Source: Paenibacillus sp. Root52 (GTDB lineage: Bacteria > Bacillota > Bacilli > Paenibacillales > Paenibacillaceae). Taken from it: a stretch of DNA of 64,000 nucleotides. The stretch is taken from assembly GCF_001426865.1 (NCBI RefSeq), contig NZ_LMFO01000001.1, forward strand, positions 806,001-870,000, read 5' to 3'. The position numbers were made by a program, and so were the translations under genes. The notes under the pieces are model-generated. The model was not told where the DNA came from. It searched no databases and saw only the letters and a list, made by a program, of their open reading frames with translations. This document shows, piece by piece, positions 61,780-64,000 of the stretch (the stretch's first letter is position 1; each line of letters opens with the position of its first letter).

Positions 61780-62493
61780 TCACTTTATCCCTAGACTTTG
61801 ATGAAATGCAGCATGAAGCGAACCAAACTGTTCGCGAAATTGATGTGTTGTACCACTCCCAACGTTCTGCCCATTGTTCATAAAAACAATATGATCAGCG
61901 AGATCATCCGCAATGTCTAACTGATGAGTGGAGAACACAACCATATGACCCTGCTGCTTAATTTCTTTGACAAGCTGTGCAAATTCATGCATCCAGAATG
62001 GGTCTAACCCATTCGTTGGCTCGTCCATAACGAGCAATGGTGGCTTCGCTAGCAGTGCCTGTGCAAATAGTACACGCTGTCGCATGCCCTTAGAGAAGGT
62101 TGCGACACGTTTATTTTTTTTGTCCTCCAAACCTACCATCTTCAGCACTTCCTGTACCCTCTCTTTGGAAACTCGCCGCAATGCAGCCCAGAACAAGAGC
62201 ATCTCTTCTGCCGTCAGACTCTGATTAAACTGATAATCATCTGGCATGTACCCGATCTGTTCCGAATACCGTTTACGGTCACTCATCTGCCCTACCTGGT
62301 TTACAAGGATATCTCCTGAAGTAGGACGAAGGATACCTGCTATCATACGTAGTACAGTGCTCTTGCCAGCACCATTGCCTCCACATAAAGCGAGTACGTT
62401 ACCTGAAGAGATGTGAAAGGAAATCCCCTCTACGATCGATTGCTTTTTTATCGTTTTACTTAATTCGTTGATACTAGCCTCCACTTTATCCAT
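61780..62493 (-). CDS. nosF: ABC transporter ATPase (NosF-like)
   Basis: A 237-residue ATPase from ATG 62493 (MDKVEASINE), behind AAAGGGGA; the longer frame is rejected. Walker A is GGNGAGKST (38-46), the signature is the variant FSKGMRQR, Walker B is LLVMDEPTNGLDP and the H-loop is VVFSTHQ. It overlaps the permease gene by 8 bp. In nos clusters NosF with NosY and NosD forms a complex needed to build the copper centre of nitrous oxide reductase. The same complex could serve another cuproenzyme here. Confidence 0.88.
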   Translation of the reverse strand: MDKVEASINELSKTIKKQSIVEGISFHISSGNVLALCGGNGAGKSTVLRMIAGILRPTSGDILVNQVGQMSDRKRYSEQIGYMPDDYQFNQSLTAEEMLLFWAALRRVSKERVQEVLKMVGLEDKKNKRVATFSKGMRQRVLFAQALLAKPPLLVMDEPTNGLDPFWMHEFAQLVKEIKQQGHMVVFSTHQLDIADDLADHIVFMNNGQNVGSGTTHQFREQFGSLHAAFHQSLGIK

Positions 62494-63307
62494 GGGAACG
62501 TCCCCTTTCCCAGATCCCGTACACCACAAGTACAGAACATGTAATCCACAGCAGACAAATCGTTAAGAAAATCCAACTGCCACTCGGTTGCTGCACCCAT
62601 GTCACCCATTGGTAATATTCCGGTCCGAGTACCGAGCCACCGCCAAGTTTAATAACGACAAATAAACGTACCAGCTCGGCTGGATTGATGAAAGTTAGCA
62701 CAACAAGCAATGGTTTGACCCATAAAAAAGGCACAATACCTAAGATCGCAAGCAAGAGCGTAGGCCATCCGATCACTGCAAAGAACCAAACGGATACCGA
62801 AATGGTTAACGCTTGCCAACGATTTTTGGATATTGAGCCGATGAACAGTGCAATTGTTAAGAATAATAGGACTAATCCACAGGAGAATGCCAGAAATAAG
62901 AGATACGTTATCACGTTTAACGCGCTACCAATTACTCCACTAATGAGTCCCATCAAACCATATCCAAATGCTACAATTGTAATCAGCACCACTGACAAGC
63001 CAAGGTATTTTCCAACAATAAAGGACATTGTGCCGATTGGATAAGTAGACAACAGTTGCCAGCTTCCCTCTTCCTTCTCCGAAGTTAGCGAGAAAGAACC
63101 TAGAAATAACGTCATTAATGGCAATAGATAGAGAATGAGATTTAACATCGAGCCGGTTGTACCGGAATATCCTTGAACAAAGTTCTGCGAATCAATGAGT
63201 AGTAAGCTTAAGCTAAATGTGCAAAAGAGGATTAGAAACGAATACGCCCAGGGATTGCGAAATCCCATCCTCACTTCACGCTTGGCTACCAGTAACATAT
63301 CTACCAT
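62486..63307 (-). CDS. nosY: ABC transporter permease (NosY-like)
   Basis: A 273-residue membrane protein with six predicted helices, starting MVDMLLVAKREVRMGFRNPWAYSFLIL, a typical NosY/ABC-2 type opening. The segment TSEKEEGSWQLLSTYPIGTMSFIVGKYLG is the conserved coupling region. ATG 63307 follows AGGGTG. It lies 28 bp after nosL and overlaps nosF, so all are one operon. Confidence 0.88.
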   Translation of the reverse strand: MVDMLLVAKREVRMGFRNPWAYSFLILFCTFSLSLLLIDSQNFVQGYSGTTGSMLNLILYLLPLMTLFLGSFSLTSEKEEGSWQLLSTYPIGTMSFIVGKYLGLSVVLITIVAFGYGLMGLISGVIGSALNVITYLLFLAFSCGLVLLFLTIALFIGSISKNRWQALTISVSVWFFAVIGWPTLLLAILGIVPFLWVKPLLVVLTFINPAELVRLFVVIKLGGGSVLGPEYYQWVTWVQQPSGSWIFLTICLLWITCSVLVVYGIWERGRSHG

Positions 63308-63335
63308 ATTCGATCACCCTGATTACTCATCATCA

Positions 63336-63905
63336 CTAGTGACCCGATTCTTCCTTCTTCTCGCCTTCCTCATGCATTCCTTCCTCGCCCATTCCCTCTT
63401 CCCCATGTCCGTGATCATGTCCATGATCTCCCATATCCATCATCTCTGTGCTCTGTTTCCAGTCATGGGATGCGAGATCTTCAGCAGTCATGATGGTTCC
63501 AACGCCTTGCTCGGCAACAAATGCTTCAGCAGATGCTTTATCCTTGAAATTAAGGATGCCATACGCCATCGGTGTACGCAGAGAAGCATCATAAACATAC
63601 GTCGCTTTGCTGTATTCGATCCATTCCTTGTCATTATAATCACGTACAAAATCCATACCGATGTTCTCAGTCCCATTTTCTTCTTTCCATTGGTTCATGC
63701 ACCCGATGTCGTCAAACTTATAGTTTTTGCCATCCTTAGTTGTAAGCTGTGTTGCATAGGCATCATCCTTCACCTGCATCTTGCAAATGGCACAAATATC
63801 CACGTCTTCATTAATTGGCAATGCCGCATATTTGGTTGACCCGCAAGCCGTTAATACCAACAACCCCAACATAAGCAGTATTGTCATTGTCCATCGTTTG
63901 TTCAT
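63336..63905 (-). CDS. nosL: NosL copper-chaperone lipoprotein
   Basis: A 189-residue lipoprotein with lipobox LTAC (lipidated Cys21). The NosL copper-binding segment shows C38-A-I-C41-K-M in DICAICKMQVKD, with later residues KFDDIGCMNQW. The C-terminal tail is His, Met and Glu rich (HGHDHGHGEEGMGEEGMHEEG), likely extra metal binding. NosL binds Cu(I) and hands it to NosDFY. The ATG overlaps the stop codon of the upstream gene (ATGA), and GGAGG precedes it. Confidence 0.93.
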   Translation of the reverse strand: MNKRWTMTILLMLGLLVLTACGSTKYAALPINEDVDICAICKMQVKDDAYATQLTTKDGKNYKFDDIGCMNQWKEENGTENIGMDFVRDYNDKEWIEYSKATYVYDASLRTPMAYGILNFKDKASAEAFVAEQGVGTIMTAEDLASHDWKQSTEMMDMGDHGHDHGHGEEGMGEEGMHEEGEKKEESGH

Positions 63906-64000
63906 TTACGTAATCCTCCCGAATAAATCATAATACAAGCTGAGATACATAATAGAATGACCCCGATAACCCATACCGGTATGGTGTCATTCGTTGTACC
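63902..64000 (-). CDS. nosD: C-terminal end of probable NosD, truncated by window edge
   Basis: An open minus frame enters from the right edge and stops with TGA overlapping the nosL start. The 32 visible residues form a single membrane helix (PVWVIGVILLCISACIMIYS) and a basic end GGLRK. NosD proteins of Firmicutes end in such a helix after their beta-helix repeats, and nosD is the usual gene before nosL. The identity rests on position and topology only. Confidence 0.55.
   Translation of the reverse strand, partial: GTTNDTIPVWVIGVILLCISACIMIYSGGLRK

Noticed and set aside
63195..63839. Long plus-strand open frame (214 codons) opposite nosL and nosY
   Set aside because: It is antisense to two well-supported genes, has no ribosome site, and its composition (Ser/Phe/His-rich) is that of a complement-strand shadow.
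1..64000. tRNA, rRNA, CRISPR arrays, T-box leaders or other riboswitches
   Set aside because: Reading both strands revealed none beyond the FMN riboswitch; a covariance-model scan would be the decisive test.

Overview
The window looks like chromosomal DNA from a spore-forming, low-to-moderate-GC Firmicute, most likely a Paenibacillus. This rests on a cwlJ-gerQ spore germination pair, a YesM/YesN two-component system beside a sugar ABC importer and a GH42 beta-galactosidase, TTG/GTG starts behind strong GGAGG ribosome sites, many intrinsic terminators, and a giant multicopper oxidase resembling the spore manganese oxidase MnxG. No rRNA, tRNA, CRISPR array or insertion sequence was found.

Layout. 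0-2.3 kb: two paralogous M29 aminopeptidases (the first is cut by the window edge). 2.5-4.6 kb: an ECF sigma factor, a membrane anti-sigma protein, and a convergent secreted protein. 4.8-8.1 kb: a CNNM/CBS transporter with an unusual leader, and a sigma-70/DUF1835 fusion. 8.5-9.5 kb: the cwlJ-gerQ germination operon. 9.6-13 kb: a duplicated TIM-barrel-like secreted protein, an SDR dehydrogenase and a DUF2500 protein. 13.1-22.7 kb: a one-strand run of small accessory enzymes (C39-like, HD-GNAT, Nudix, GNATs, methyltransferases, sugar isomerase, HD-CHAP, aminoglycoside-phosphotransferase-like, and a frameshifted histidine phosphatase). 22.9-27 kb: a small cysteine protein behind a Rex/Fnr-like operator, a Ycf48-like lipoprotein, L-lactate dehydrogenase and a tyrosine recombinase. 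27-32.6 kb: an unrecognised 356-residue protein, an amino-acid permease, an amidohydrolase and two membrane-anchored proteins. 33-36.5 kb: DinB, an FMN riboswitch controlling an EamA transporter (a probable riboflavin importer), and an amidase. 37-40.3 kb: a beta/gamma-crystallin-like protein, a cytoplasmic MEDS-histidine kinase and an XRE/DUF2975 pair. 40.5-49.3 kb: a galactoside uptake and hydrolysis locus. 50.6-52.8 kb: an amino-acid ABC importer with receptor and permease fused.

54.6-64 kb is the most distinctive part. A 1222-residue protein made of three tandem multicopper-oxidase units lies directly downstream of two small genes in the same order as mnxE-mnxF-mnxG. It is surrounded by three more small proteins that appear to share an Sm-like beta-rich motif. 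Next to it is a nosD(partial)-nosL-nosY-nosF-tlpA cluster of the type that delivers copper to periplasmic or extracellular cuproenzymes. My inference is that the region encodes a spore-surface metal oxidase and possibly its copper supply; no activity can be read from sequence alone.
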